DNA of 64,000 nt from positions 434,001-498,000 of the forward strand of contig NZ_SHKR01000013.1 of the NCBI RefSeq assembly GCF_004217145.1. Reading direction: 5' to 3'. The position numbers were made by a program, and so were the translations under genes. This document shows, in pieces, positions 23,370 to 31,979 of this stretch. The number at the start of each line of letters is the position of its first letter. Positions within the stretch are counted from its first letter, which is position 1. A model generated the notes under the pieces. It ran no database searches. It had not been told where the DNA came from and saw only the letters and a program-made list of their open reading frames with translations. The DNA comes from Kribbella rubisoli. GTDB lineage: Bacteria > Actinomycetota > Actinomycetes > Propionibacteriales > Kribbellaceae.

Positions 23370-24047
23370 TTAGCGCGCTCGCCGCTGCAGGCGGTCGACG
23401 TCGAGGAGTACGACGGAGCGGGGCTCCAGGCGGACCCAGCCTCGGGAGGCGAAGTCGGCCAGCGCCTTGTTCACGGTCTCGCGGGAGGCGCCGACCAGCT
23501 GGGCCAGCTCCTCCTGAGTGAGGTCGTGGTGGACGTGTACGCCGTCGTCGGCGGTGCGCCCGAACCGGCTGGCCAGGTCGAGCAGGGCCTTGGCGACCCG
23601 GCCCGGCACGTCGGAGAAGACCAGGTCGGCCACCACGTCGGAGACCTTGCGCAGCCGCCCGGCCAGCTGCAGCAGCAGGCCGCGGGCCACCGCGGGGCGC
23701 CCGTCCAGCCAGCGGAGCAGCTCGTCGTGGGTCAGCGACATCAGCTGGGCGTCGGTGACGGCGGTGACGGTCGCGGACCGCGGACCCGGGTCGAACAGCG
23801 ACAGCTCGCCGAACATCTGGCCCGGGCCGAGCACGGCGATCAGGTTCTCCCGGCCGTCGGCCGACGTACGCCCGAGCTTGACCTTTCCTTCGACCACGAC
23901 GAACAGCCGATCACCGGAGTCGCCCTCGTGGAACAGCACCTGGCCGCGCCGCAGCCGGCTCTCGGACATCGATGCGGCCAGGGCGTCGGCCGCCTCGTCG
24001 TCGAGCTGACTGAACAGCGGTGCCTGTCGGAGCACTGCGGCATCCAC
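23370..24047 (-). CDS. crp: cAMP receptor-type regulator Crp
   Basis: A 225-residue CRP/FNR regulator very close to mycobacterial CRP (Rv3676). The cyclic-nucleotide domain has 'GDRLFVVVEGKVKLG' and 'FGELSLFDPGPRSATVTA' (phosphate-binding cassette with the GELS..R pattern), and the winged helix has 'LTQEELAQLVGASRETVNKA' as recognition helix. GTG 24047 is set by an AGGAGG site 7 nt upstream. It is a global transcription regulator, divergent from nth as in mycobacteria. Confidence 0.95.
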   Translation of the reverse strand: MDAAVLRQAPLFSQLDDEAADALAASMSESRLRRGQVLFHEGDSGDRLFVVVEGKVKLGRTSADGRENLIAVLGPGQMFGELSLFDPGPRSATVTAVTDAQLMSLTHDELLRWLDGRPAVARGLLLQLAGRLRKVSDVVADLVFSDVPGRVAKALLDLASRFGRTADDGVHVHHDLTQEELAQLVGASRETVNKALADFASRGWVRLEPRSVVLLDVDRLQRRAR

Positions 24048-24167
24048 TTTGGGCCTCCTAGGACCTTCGACCACGACTGCGGGCGGGGGATCTGCCCCGT
24101 CCGGCACCGGGTCGTTCACACCCGGTCGCCACAAAACCGTAGCCCCTCGGGTGTCGGCACCGCCACG

Positions 24168-24173
24168 TAGGCT
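24168..24173 (+). promoter_or_regulatory. -10 element of nth (leaderless)
   Basis: TAGGCT, 7 nt, then ATG 24181. Confidence 0.65.
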
Positions 24174-24180
24174 TGCCTCC

Positions 24181-24957
24181 ATGCCATCCCCGCGTGTCGC
24201 GGAACCAGTCCCGGGAGCCCTCCCGACGGTCTCGCTGAACCTCCCCCGCAAGGCCCCCGTGGTCGTCGACGAGACCCATACCCAGCTCGTCCGCCGGGCC
24301 CGCAAGATGCACAAGGTGCTCACCGACACCTACCCGGACGCCCACTGCGAGCTGGACTTCGCCACCCCGCTCGAGTTGCTGGTGGCCACCATCCTGTCGG
24401 CCCAGACCACCGACGTCACGGTGAACAAGGTGACCCCCACGCTCTTCGCGAAGTACCCGACCGCCCAGGCGTACGCCGAGGCCGACCGGGACGAGATGGA
24501 GGCCATCCTCAAGCCGACCGGCTTCTTCCGGGCCAAGACCAACAGCGTGATGAAGCTCGGCCAGGCCCTGGTCGACGACTACGACGGCGTCGTGCCCGGC
24601 AAGCTGACCGAGCTGGTGAAGCTCCCGGGCACTGGCCGGAAGACGGCCAACGTGGTCCTCGGCAACGCCTTCGGCGTCCCGGGGATCACCGTCGATACAC
24701 ACTTCGGCCGCCTGGTCCGCCGGTTCGGCTGGACCGCCGAGGAGGACCCGGTCAAGGTCGAGCACATCATCGGCGAGCTCTTCCCGAAGAAGGACTGGAC
24801 GATGCTGTCGCACCGGCTGATCTTCCACGGCCGCCGCCGCTGCCACGCCAAGAAGCCCGCCTGCGGTGCCTGCCCGATCGCCCAGTGGTGCCCGTCGTAC
24901 GGCACCGGCCCGACCGACCCCGAGGTCGCCGCGAAGCTGGTGAAGGTCCCGGCGTGA
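24181..24957 (+). CDS. nth: Endonuclease III
   Basis: A 258-residue base-excision-repair glycosylase/AP lyase. The helix-hairpin-helix 'LPGTGRKTANVV' includes the catalytic Lys, 'VDTH' supplies the catalytic Asp, and the C-terminal cluster C-x6-C-x2-C-x5-C (in 'CHAKKPACGACPIAQWC') binds 4Fe-4S. An extra N-terminal tail of about 35 residues precedes the core. The ATG fits a leaderless promoter. Its stop overlaps the tlpA start (GTGA). Confidence 0.95.
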   Translation: MPSPRVAEPVPGALPTVSLNLPRKAPVVVDETHTQLVRRARKMHKVLTDTYPDAHCELDFATPLELLVATILSAQTTDVTVNKVTPTLFAKYPTAQAYAEADRDEMEAILKPTGFFRAKTNSVMKLGQALVDDYDGVVPGKLTELVKLPGTGRKTANVVLGNAFGVPGITVDTHFGRLVRRFGWTAEEDPVKVEHIIGELFPKKDWTMLSHRLIFHGRRRCHAKKPACGACPIAQWCPSYGTGPTDPEVAAKLVKVPA

Positions 24958-25553
24958 ACCTCCCGGCACGATCGCGTACGACGCCCCGCCGCCGGCCACT
25001 GGTCTGTGCGGCGACGGGCGTCGCGCTCGCGATCCTGCTGGCTGCCTGCGGCACGGAGAAGCCGGGAGCCACGTCGACAGCGACCCCGGTCGCCGGCGCG
25101 GACAAGCTGACGGCGTGTCCGTCGACGCCGTCGAAACCTCCGACGACCAACGGTCTACCGGACGTCAGTCTGCCGTGTCTGGGCAGCGGCCCGGATATCC
25201 GGCTCGCCGACCTCCGCGGTCCGCTGGTGATCAACGTGTGGGCGCAGTGGTGCGGTCCGTGCCGCGACGAAGCGCCGTACCTGGCCGAGCTGGCGAAGGC
25301 GGGGACGGTGAAGATGCTCGGGATCGACTACGACGACCCGCGGCCGGAGCTGGCGGTGAAGTTCGCGGCCGACGAAGGGCTGACGTATCCGCACGTCGTC
25401 GACCGGGACAAAGCGATCCAGCGTGCGTTGAAGATCGGCGGTCCGCCGCTGACCGCCTTCATCGACTCCGACGGTGCGGTCGCCTTCGTGCATCGCGGCG
25501 TACTCACCTCGCAGCAGCAGCTCGATCAGCTGGTGGAGGAGCACGCGCGATGA
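24954..25553 (+). CDS. TlpA-like thioredoxin-fold lipoprotein
   Basis: A 199-residue secreted redox protein. The lipoprotein signal ends in 'AILLAAC' (lipobox, about residue 27), a Thr/Pro/Ala linker follows, and the thioredoxin fold has 'WAQWCGPCRDE' (CxxC) and 'IGGPPLTAF' with the cis-Pro. It probably reduces or isomerises extracytoplasmic cysteine pairs, for example those of the neighbouring protease MarP. GTG 24954 overlaps the nth stop, and its own stop overlaps nudL. Confidence 0.92.
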   Translation: MNLPARSRTTPRRRPLVCAATGVALAILLAACGTEKPGATSTATPVAGADKLTACPSTPSKPPTTNGLPDVSLPCLGSGPDIRLADLRGPLVINVWAQWCGPCRDEAPYLAELAKAGTVKMLGIDYDDPRPELAVKFAADEGLTYPHVVDRDKAIQRALKIGGPPLTAFIDSDGAVAFVHRGVLTSQQQLDQLVEEHAR

Positions 25554-26254
25554 CGTTCGATGTGGAGATCCCGGACTGGCTGCAGCCGTTGGCGAAGGCG
25601 TCCGATGACGTCGACCCGAACCAGTTGTCCCGCTTCCTGCCGCCGGACGATCCGTCGGTGCGCAAGTCCGCCGTTCTGATCTTGCTTGCTGAGGGCAACG
25701 ATGGGCCCGAGGTGCTGCTGACCGAGCGGGCCTGGACGTTGCGCAGCCATGCCGGGCAGATGGCGTTCCCCGGTGGCGGGGCCGATCCCGAGGACGGGAC
25801 CGGTGACGAGGGTCTGGTCCGGACCGCCTTGCGCGAGGCCGAGGAAGAGACCGGGCTGGACCCGGCCGGCGTCGTACCGTTCTCGATCTGGCCGGCGCTC
25901 TGGGTGCCGGTGAGCAACTTCGGCGTGTCGCCGGTGCTCGCGTGGTGGCGGGAGCCGTCGCCGGTCGCGGTGGTCGACCCGGCCGAGGTCGCATCGGTGC
26001 ACGAGGTGCCGATCAGCGCGCTCGCCGACCCGGCGAACCGGATCAGCTGCGTGCACCCGTCCGGATTCACCGGCCCGGCGTTCGTCGTCGACGACCTCTA
26101 CATCTGGGGATTCACGGCCGGGTTGCTGGATAAATTGCTCCTTCTCGGCGGATGGCGCCGCGACTGGGACCCCTCGGTCGTCGTACCGTTGCCCGACCGA
26201 CTGGTCGAGGCGGCCTGGCGGAGGCATGGGGACAAGTCGGAAGGCGTGGAATGA
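25550..26254 (+). CDS. nudL: NudL-type CoA pyrophosphatase
   Basis: A 234-residue Nudix hydrolase. 'VLLTERAWTLRSHAGQMAFP' is the CoA-recognition stretch that precedes the Nudix box in NudL/PCD1 proteins, and 'LREAEEETGL' completes the box. The expected reaction is CoA (or oxidised CoA) to phosphopantetheine and 3',5'-ADP. It is coupled by ATGA overlaps on both sides and corresponds to Rv3672c. Confidence 0.92.
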   Translation: MTFDVEIPDWLQPLAKASDDVDPNQLSRFLPPDDPSVRKSAVLILLAEGNDGPEVLLTERAWTLRSHAGQMAFPGGGADPEDGTGDEGLVRTALREAEEETGLDPAGVVPFSIWPALWVPVSNFGVSPVLAWWREPSPVAVVDPAEVASVHEVPISALADPANRISCVHPSGFTGPAFVVDDLYIWGFTAGLLDKLLLLGGWRRDWDPSVVVPLPDRLVEAAWRRHGDKSEGVE

Positions 26255-27423
26255 GCTGGCTCGACTGGGCGGTGCTCGGCACCGCGGCACTGGTGGCGAT
26301 CTCGGGGTACGTCGAAGGGTTCGTGCTCGGGGCATGCGCCACGCTCGGCCTGCTCGGCGGCGCCGCCATCGGCGTCTGGGGCGTCCCCAGGATCCTGGAC
26401 CACTTCTCACCGAGCGTGACGGTGTCGTTCGCCGCGCTGGTGCTGGTGGTGGGACTGGCCGCGCTCGGGCGAATGCTCGGGGCGATGGTCGGGACCAGGG
26501 TGCGCAACCGGCTGTCCTGGAAACCGATCCGGTTCCTCGACGCGCTCGGCGGCGCCGCGCTGGCCGCGGCCTCTGTGCTGATCGTCGCCTGGGTGCTCGG
26601 CGTCGCGGTCAGCGGTGCGCGGATCCCGAGCGTGACGTCCGCGGTCCGTGGGTCGCAGGTGCTGGCGAAGGTCGACGAGGTCCTGCCGGACAGCGCCGAT
26701 CGCGCGCTGCAGTCGTTCAACGATGTGGTGAACACCGACCTGTTCCCGCGGTTCCTCGACCCGTTCGTGCCGGAGCGGATCCGGGAGACGCAGCCGCCGG
26801 ACAGCGCGATCGCGCGACAGGCGCCGGTGCGGGCGGCGTACACGCGGATCGCAAAAGTGACCGGGGTGGCCAGTTGTTCGCGCGGTCTCGAGGGCAGTGG
26901 GTTCGTGTACGCGCCGCAGCGGGTGATGACGAACGCCCACGTCGTCGCCGGGGTCAGCTCGCCCTCGGTCGAGGTGAATGGGAAGAAGTACGACGCGAGG
27001 GTCGTCGTGTTCGATCCCGAGACCGACATCGCTGTGCTGTACGTGCCGAACTTGAAGGAACAGCCGCTGACCTTCGACTTCGCGGGTAAGGCCGACGACT
27101 CGGCGGTCGTCCTCGGCTACCCGGAGAACGGTCCGTTCGACTCCGAGCCGGCTCGCATCCGCTCCGAGGAACGGCTCCGCGGCCCCGACATCTACGGCGA
27201 CAAGACCGTCACCCGCGACGCGTTCTCGATCTGGGCCTCGGTCCGCCCCGGCAACTCGGGCGGCCCGCTCCTGTCGTCCAAGGGCACGGTGTACGGCGTG
27301 GTCTTCGCCGCCTCGGTCGAAGACAACCGGACCGGCTACGTCCTCACCGCCGAACAGGTCTCCACCGACGCCCGCACCGGCACCACCGCAACCCAAGAGG
27401 TCTCCACCCAATCCTGCACGTGA
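26251..27423 (+). CDS. MarP-like membrane serine protease
   Basis: A 390-residue protein homologous to MarP (Rv3671c). Four predicted transmembrane helices (about 1-125) precede an extracytoplasmic chymotrypsin-like domain with the triad His230 ('TNAHVV'), Asp259 ('DPETDIAV') and Ser336 ('GNSGGP'). Cys209 and Cys389 flank the protease domain, as in MarP, where the disulfide controls activity. In mycobacteria the protein gives acid resistance; here this is by homology. It is the last gene of the nth-tlpA-nudL-marP operon, and its 3' end is C-rich. Confidence 0.93.
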   Translation: MSWLDWAVLGTAALVAISGYVEGFVLGACATLGLLGGAAIGVWGVPRILDHFSPSVTVSFAALVLVVGLAALGRMLGAMVGTRVRNRLSWKPIRFLDALGGAALAAASVLIVAWVLGVAVSGARIPSVTSAVRGSQVLAKVDEVLPDSADRALQSFNDVVNTDLFPRFLDPFVPERIRETQPPDSAIARQAPVRAAYTRIAKVTGVASCSRGLEGSGFVYAPQRVMTNAHVVAGVSSPSVEVNGKKYDARVVVFDPETDIAVLYVPNLKEQPLTFDFAGKADDSAVVLGYPENGPFDSEPARIRSEERLRGPDIYGDKTVTRDAFSIWASVRPGNSGGPLLSSKGTVYGVVFAASVEDNRTGYVLTAEQVSTDARTGTTATQEVSTQSCT

Positions 27424-27465
27424 TGCAACATGCCGGAGCCGCCGCCGCATTGAAGGAGTGTGACG

Positions 27466-27966
27466 GTGACGACGGAGGCACTCTCGTTCGACGAGTTGGT
27501 GCGCTCGAGCGAACGGCGGTTACTGCGGCTCGGACTGATGCTGACCGGCAACCCGCACACTGCGGAGGACCTGGTCCAGACGGTCTTCGCGCGTGCGCAC
27601 CGCCGTTGGCAGCGGATCGGCTCGCTCGACCATCCTGAGGCCTATTTGCGGACGATGGTGGTCAACGAGTTCCTCAGCTGGCGTCGCCTGCTGAAGAACG
27701 GCGAGGTCCCGCTGGCCGAGCCGGTGGACCAGCCGTCCGGCGAGGACATCGGAACCCGCCAGGCCCAGCGCGACACCGCCTGGCGGCTACTGTCCGAGCT
27801 GCCTCGCAAGCAGCGAGCGGTCCTCGTCCTGCGCTACTACGAGGACCTTCCCGACAGCGAGATCGCCGAGCTGCTCGGCGTCGCCCCCGTCACGGTTCGC
27901 ACCAACGCCGCCCGCGCACTGGCAACCTTACGAGACACCCTGTCCGCCGAGGAGGCGCAGCGATGA
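27466..27966 (+). CDS. SigE-family (ECF-like) RNA polymerase sigma factor
   Basis: A 166-residue sigma-70-family factor of the short ECF kind. Region 2 has 'AEDLVQTVFARAHRRW' and 'YLRTMVVNEFLSWRR', and region 4 has 'LPRKQRAVLVLRYYEDLPDS' with 'VTVRTNAARALATLR' as recognition helix. GTG 27466 is preferred over GTG 27460 because AAGGAG then lies 7 nt upstream instead of 1 nt. Its stop overlaps the next gene (ATGA), which probably encodes its membrane partner. Confidence 0.93.
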   Translation: MTTEALSFDELVRSSERRLLRLGLMLTGNPHTAEDLVQTVFARAHRRWQRIGSLDHPEAYLRTMVVNEFLSWRRLLKNGEVPLAEPVDQPSGEDIGTRQAQRDTAWRLLSELPRKQRAVLVLRYYEDLPDSEIAELLGVAPVTVRTNAARALATLRDTLSAEEAQR

Positions 27967-28592
27967 CCAGGCTGACCGACGACGAGCTCGGCGAGCTCCT
28001 CAGTGAAACCTTCGCCGGCAAGGAGAACCTGATCGATCGCTTGCCGGAGGCAACCAAGCGTCACGGTCGCGGCCCGGCTCTGCTCGCCGCGGCCGCAGTG
28101 ATCGCTGTGCTGGCCGGAGTCCTGTACGGCGCCGACCTGCTGGACAACGCCGATCCGGTGGCTCCTGCAGCGACCTCTACGGCGACGCCCGCGCCGACCG
28201 TGTTTTCCAGGATCGCCGGGGACGGCGACATCTGGGGCGCCGTGGTCGTCGCGATGGCACGCCAGTTCAAGCCCGCCGGCGTCCAGTGGGAGGCGATCCA
28301 GGTGAACGGCGGCCACCTGGGATCGAGACCCGCCACCGTCACCTTCTCCTCCGCGGCGCAGGCGAAGATCGAGCGAGCGGTCAAGCCGGTAGCGCCGGTC
28401 ATCTGGGGCGGCCCCGAGTCCCCGGTCTCGTGCACGCCCGGACCGGTCCCGATCATCACCGTCTACCCGATCTTCATGTACCCCGATCACGCCGGGGTTC
28501 GCGCCGTGTTCGCCCGGGGCTGCGGGAACCGTCACGACGTGACCTATCGGCTCGAGCGGGTCGGCGGCGGCTGGAAGGTCACCCAGCGGTAA
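27963..28592 (+). CDS. Single-pass membrane protein, probable sigma-factor partner
   Basis: A 209-residue protein: a cytoplasmic N-terminus of about 35 residues ('LTDDELGELLSETFAGKENL'), one transmembrane helix (about 38-58), a Thr/Ala/Pro linker and an extracytoplasmic domain with two cysteines ('SCTPG' and 'ARGCG'). Coupling to the sigma gene suggests an anti-sigma role, but no zinc anti-sigma motif is present. The gene ends 14 bp inside the convergent hydrolase gene. Confidence 0.8.
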   Translation: MTRLTDDELGELLSETFAGKENLIDRLPEATKRHGRGPALLAAAAVIAVLAGVLYGADLLDNADPVAPAATSTATPAPTVFSRIAGDGDIWGAVVVAMARQFKPAGVQWEAIQVNGGHLGSRPATVTFSSAAQAKIERAVKPVAPVIWGGPESPVSCTPGPVPIITVYPIFMYPDHAGVRAVFARGCGNRHDVTYRLERVGGGWKVTQR

Positions 28593-29406
28593 AAGATCTC
28601 AACCAGTCCACGACCAGGCTGTTGAACAGGTCCGGTGTCTCCTCGTGGGGGAAATGGCCGGCTGGGGCGATCAGTTCGTGGCGCAGGGGCGCGGTGACCA
28701 GTTGCGGCGGGGTGGTCGCGGTGGGGGAGATGGCGGTGTCCTGTGCGCCGTGGATCTGCAGCACGGGTACGGCGACCGGCGTACGCATCCGGCTCGAGTA
28801 CTTGCGGCCGTCCGGGCGAAGTCGCGAGCGGACGAACCAGCGGTGGTACTCGAGGGCACAGTGCGGCGCCGGCCAGACCTGGAGTGCCGCGCGGTAGCGG
28901 CGAGACGCCTCCGCGTCGGGGAAGGTGCCGTCCGGTGCGGCCCAGGCGCGAAGGAGGCCTTCGATGTGGATGCCGTCGTGCGCCAGCAACCGCCGCTCCG
29001 GAAAGATCGGCAGCTGGAACCAGGCCGTGCGGCTCAAGGCCTTGGCTCGGCCGGCGCGGGTCAGCACGAGCGGGTGCGGCGCCGACACGGCGGCCAGTCC
29101 GCGGACCTGCCGGGGCGCTAGTACTGCGGCCGACCAGCCGATGAAGCCACCCCACCCGTGCCCGACGACCACCGCATCGGTCGCACCAAGAGACCGGATC
29201 ACGCCGGAGACGTCAGCTGCCGCGGTGTACGGGTCGTATCCGCGAGGCGTCTTGTCGCTGGCACCGTACCCGCGCAAGTCCATCGCCACCGCGCGGTAGC
29301 CGGCGGCCGCGACGACCGGCAGTTGGTGTCGCCAAGCCCACCAGAACTCGGGAAAGCCGTGCAGGAACAGGACCAGCGGGTCGTCCGCCGCGCCGCACTC
29401 GGCCAC
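28579..29406 (-). CDS. Alpha/beta hydrolase (epoxide hydrolase-like)
   Basis: A 275-residue (annotated length) alpha/beta hydrolase. 'FLHGFPEFWWAWR' is the oxyanion-hole HGFPE motif, 'VGHGWGG' has the nucleophile elbow changed (Gly-His-Gly-Trp, with no Ser or Asp at the central position), and 'AGHFPHEE' supplies the catalytic His. The only canonical start is GTG 29406, yet the frame stays open upstream to about 29466 and encodes 'SLVAANGARFHVAECG', which looks like the true family N-terminus; a CTG start at 29463 or 29466 after GGGAG is possible. The elbow should be checked, since Trp or His at the nucleophile position would mean no classical activity. Confidence 0.8.
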   Translation of the reverse strand: MAECGAADDPLVLFLHGFPEFWWAWRHQLPVVAAAGYRAVAMDLRGYGASDKTPRGYDPYTAAADVSGVIRSLGATDAVVVGHGWGGFIGWSAAVLAPRQVRGLAAVSAPHPLVLTRAGRAKALSRTAWFQLPIFPERRLLAHDGIHIEGLLRAWAAPDGTFPDAEASRRYRAALQVWPAPHCALEYHRWFVRSRLRPDGRKYSSRMRTPVAVPVLQIHGAQDTAISPTATTPPQLVTAPLRHELIAPAGHFPHEETPDLFNSLVVDWLRSFTAG

Positions 29407-29486
29407 ATGGAACCGGGCCCCGTTGGCCGCGACCAGTGAGTGCGACCAGGGGCCGTCGACCAGCAGGTCGACGACTCCCGCCGGGC

Positions 29487-29930
29487 TCAGCGCCGTACGC
29501 CCGGCTCAGGCAAGGCCGCGTGCTCCTCGTCGCCCTTGCCGATCGCCTTGAGCGCCTCGACCGACTGCTTCGAGGTCTCGATCGTCCGCTCCGGACCCTT
29601 CGCGCTCTTCAGCGCCCGCATCCCGATGAACACCAGGATCGCGCCGATCAGCAGGAAGGCGCCGGCCACGATCAGGAACGCGATCGCCGGGTGCAGACCG
29701 GCGGCGGTCAGCCCGTACGCCGCGGAGATGCTTAGTAGGATGACCGCGAGCAGCGCCAGGAATGCAGCCGCCGCGAACATCCCGGCACCGGTCCCGGCCG
29801 CGATCGCGGTCTTCTTCAGCTCGGTCTTGGCGAGCTCGACCTCACTGCGGACCAGGCTGGACAGTTCCTTGCTGGCATTCGCGACAAGCTGGCCGACCGT
29901 GGGCCCGTCCCCGTTCTGCCCCATCGACAT
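29487..29930 (-). CDS. Holin-X (phage holin superfamily III) family membrane protein
   Basis: A 147-residue protein: an amphipathic N-terminal helix 'LSSLVRSEVELAKTELKKTA', then two transmembrane helices (about 51-75 and 83-107) and a charged tail. This pattern is the actinobacterial Holin-X/DUF1469 group, chromosomal and not tied to prophages. ATG 29930 is set by AGGAG 5 nt upstream; the GTG at 29948 is rejected for lack of a site. Function unknown; probably a cell-envelope protein. Confidence 0.85.
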   Translation of the reverse strand: MSMGQNGDGPTVGQLVANASKELSSLVRSEVELAKTELKKTAIAAGTGAGMFAAAAFLALLAVILLSISAAYGLTAAGLHPAIAFLIVAGAFLLIGAILVFIGMRALKSAKGPERTIETSKQSVEALKAIGKGDEEHAALPEPGVRR

Positions 29931-29982
29931 CGCAACTCCTTCCCACACGTCCGTGCCCCGACACTACAGTCCGTACCCGCGG

Positions 29983-31197
29983 TCAATCGGCGTACGCGCG
30001 GTTTCGGCGAGCCAGCAGGAGCGCGGCGATCAACGCGGCCAGCACCGACGCGACCAGTACGGCGGCCTTGGCGCGCTCGACCTGGGCAGCGTCGGATCCG
30101 AAAGCGAGCTGGGCGATCAGCAGCGCGACCGTGAAACCGATGCCGGCCAGCACGGACACGGCAGCGACATCTCGCCACGCCAGGTCGGAGTTCAGCTCGG
30201 CCCGCGTGAAGCGTGCGGTCAGCCAGGACCCGCCGAACACGCCGACAGATTTGCCGACCAGCAGCCCGGCGACAACGCCGATAGCGACCGGGTCGGTCAG
30301 CATCTGCCGTACGGCGGTCCCGCTCAACGTCACGCCAGCTGCGAACAGCGCGAACACCGGTACGGCGAGGCCCGCGGACCACGGCCGCAGCCGGTGCTCG
30401 ATCCGCTCCGCCGGCGCGTGCTTCTCGCCGGGGTCCGCGACGACGCGGGTGACAAGCCCGAGCGCAACGCCCGCGATCGTCGCGTGGATCCCGGACTCGT
30501 GCATGAACCACCAGGTCGCCAAAGCGATCGGCACGTAGAGGAACGGAGTACGGATGCGGCGTCTCTGGAGGAGGTACCAGAGTGCGATCAGGGCGACCGC
30601 GGCGAGCAGCGAGAGCAGGTGGAAGCCGTGCGAGAAGAACACCGCGATCACGAGGATCGCGCCGAAGTCGTCCACCACCGCCAGCGTGAGCAGGAACGCG
30701 CGCAGCGCGCTCGGCAGCGACGAACCCACGATCGCGAGGACAGCCAGCGCGAATGCGATGTCGGTCGCGGTCGGAACCGCCCAGCCGTGCGGTTTCCCGT
30801 CCTTCGCGACCAGGTTGGTGATCACGTAGATGATTGCCGGGAGCATCATTCCGGCGATCGCCGCGACCACCGGTACGACGGCCTCGTTGAGCTTCGACAA
30901 GGTGCCGACCACAAGCTCGCGCTTCAGCTCGACACCGGCCAGGTAGAAGAACAACGCCAGCGCCCCGTCGGATGCCCAGGCCTCGACCGTCAGCGGGCCG
31001 AGCTGGGCGTCGCGGAGGTGGTGGTACGCGTCCTGCCAGGGAGAGTTCGCCCAGACCAGCGCGATGACAGCGGCCGCGAGCAACAGCAGGCCGCCGGTGG
31101 TTTCAGCGCGCAGCGTGTCCGCGAGGAATGCTCGTTCGCGCCCGAGAACGCGGGGGAATGCGCGCTTCTTCTGCCGGATCCGCGGGTGCTGGCTCAT
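29983..31197 (-). CDS. nhaA: Na+/H+ antiporter NhaA
   Basis: A 404-residue NhaA with about 12 transmembrane helices. 'TATDIAFALAVL' and 'VVDDFGAILVIAVF' carry the aspartates that bind and exchange ions in E. coli NhaA (Asp133 and Asp163/164 equivalents), and 'FFYLAGVELKRE' is a family motif. It extrudes sodium in exchange for protons across the membrane. ATG 31197 starts the family N-terminus after a basic cytoplasmic stretch. Confidence 0.95.
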   Translation of the reverse strand: MSQHPRIRQKKRAFPRVLGRERAFLADTLRAETTGGLLLLAAAVIALVWANSPWQDAYHHLRDAQLGPLTVEAWASDGALALFFYLAGVELKRELVVGTLSKLNEAVVPVVAAIAGMMLPAIIYVITNLVAKDGKPHGWAVPTATDIAFALAVLAIVGSSLPSALRAFLLTLAVVDDFGAILVIAVFFSHGFHLLSLLAAVALIALWYLLQRRRIRTPFLYVPIALATWWFMHESGIHATIAGVALGLVTRVVADPGEKHAPAERIEHRLRPWSAGLAVPVFALFAAGVTLSGTAVRQMLTDPVAIGVVAGLLVGKSVGVFGGSWLTARFTRAELNSDLAWRDVAAVSVLAGIGFTVALLIAQLAFGSDAAQVERAKAAVLVASVLAALIAALLLARRNRAYAD

Positions 31198-31267
31198 GTC
31201 GGCCCTTCATTTCGGGGTCGGTCGGACGGACGCCGACCAGACTTCCCGGCACACCCAGTGACCGATT

Positions 31268-31930
31268 CTACCTGGTGATCTCCTCGGCCAGGGCTTCGAA
31301 ATCTCCTACGACGAGGTCCGGCGCGAGGAACGACTTCGGGTACGGCGTGTGCCGCCGGTCGAGGTAGAACCCGTTGAGTCCGGCCCTGCGGGCGCCGTCG
31401 ATGTCCCACGGGTGGACCGCGGCGAGCGCCATCCGTTCCACGGGAACCCCGCAGACCTCGGCGGCGTACCTGTAGGCGTCCGGGTGCGGCTTCCAGCGCT
31501 GGGGTGTGGCGACCTCGAGGCGGTGCTCGAGGTACGGCATTATGCCGCCCTTCTCGAAGACCTGCTTCGACATCGCCGCCGACCCGTTCGTCAGCGTGAC
31601 GATGCGAATCCCGGATTCATGGATTCGGCGAAGTCCAGGTTCGACGTCGGGGTGCAGCGGCAGGCGGGTGAATCCGGAGAGCACGCTCGCGATCGTTTCG
31701 TCGTGCGGCTCGATCCCCGCGGCGATGAGCTGTGCCTCCAGGAGTTCGGCCGCGAGCTCGCGGAAGTCGGCGTACGCATCGACCGCGGTCAACGCGAACC
31801 CGTCCCGCAGGGTCGCCGCGAACCATGCGTCGAGGCTGTGCCGGGGCAGGCCTACCGCTTCGAACCCGTCCCGCAGCGGCTCCATGTCCGTCAGGGTCTC
31901 GTTGACGTCGAGCACCAGTACGTCGATCAT
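31268..31930 (-). CDS. HAD-superfamily haloacid dehalogenase type II-like
   Basis: A 220-residue HAD hydrolase. 'LVLDVNETLTD' is motif I with the nucleophilic Asp, 'TLTNGSA' motif II, 'KPHPDAYRYAAEV' motif III with Lys, and 'AVHPWDIDGARRAGL' motif IV. It resembles type II 2-haloacid dehalogenases, but many such proteins are generic phosphatases. ATG 31930 has AGGAG 5 nt upstream. It is divergent from a TetR regulator, and a palindromic operator lies between them. Confidence 0.9.
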   Translation of the reverse strand: MIDVLVLDVNETLTDMEPLRDGFEAVGLPRHSLDAWFAATLRDGFALTAVDAYADFRELAAELLEAQLIAAGIEPHDETIASVLSGFTRLPLHPDVEPGLRRIHESGIRIVTLTNGSAAMSKQVFEKGGIMPYLEHRLEVATPQRWKPHPDAYRYAAEVCGVPVERMALAAVHPWDIDGARRAGLNGFYLDRRHTPYPKSFLAPDLVVGDFEALAEEITR

Positions 31931-31943
31931 CACGACTCCTCAC

Positions 31944-31967
31944 ATCTTGGATCGGTCGTTCCAAGAT
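31944..31967. promoter_or_regulatory. Palindromic operator of the TetR regulator
   Basis: ATCTTGGA-N8-TCCAAGAT is a perfect inverted repeat with 8-bp arms. It abuts the TATGAT -10 of the TetR gene and sits 13 bp upstream of the HAD start codon, so it could control both genes. Confidence 0.8.
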
Positions 31968-31972
31968 ATGAT
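31967..31972 (+). promoter_or_regulatory. -10 element of the TetR gene (leaderless)
   Basis: TATGAT, 7 nt, then ATG 31980. Confidence 0.65.
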
Positions 31973-31979
31973 GCCGGGT

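Noticed and set aside
24048..24167. CRP autoregulatory site between crp and nth
   Set aside because: Only a TGTGA half-site is visible on the minus strand; the second half does not match.
29487..29930. Holin family protein as a sign of a prophage
   Set aside because: No other phage gene is nearby, and the Holin-X group is widespread on actinobacterial chromosomes.
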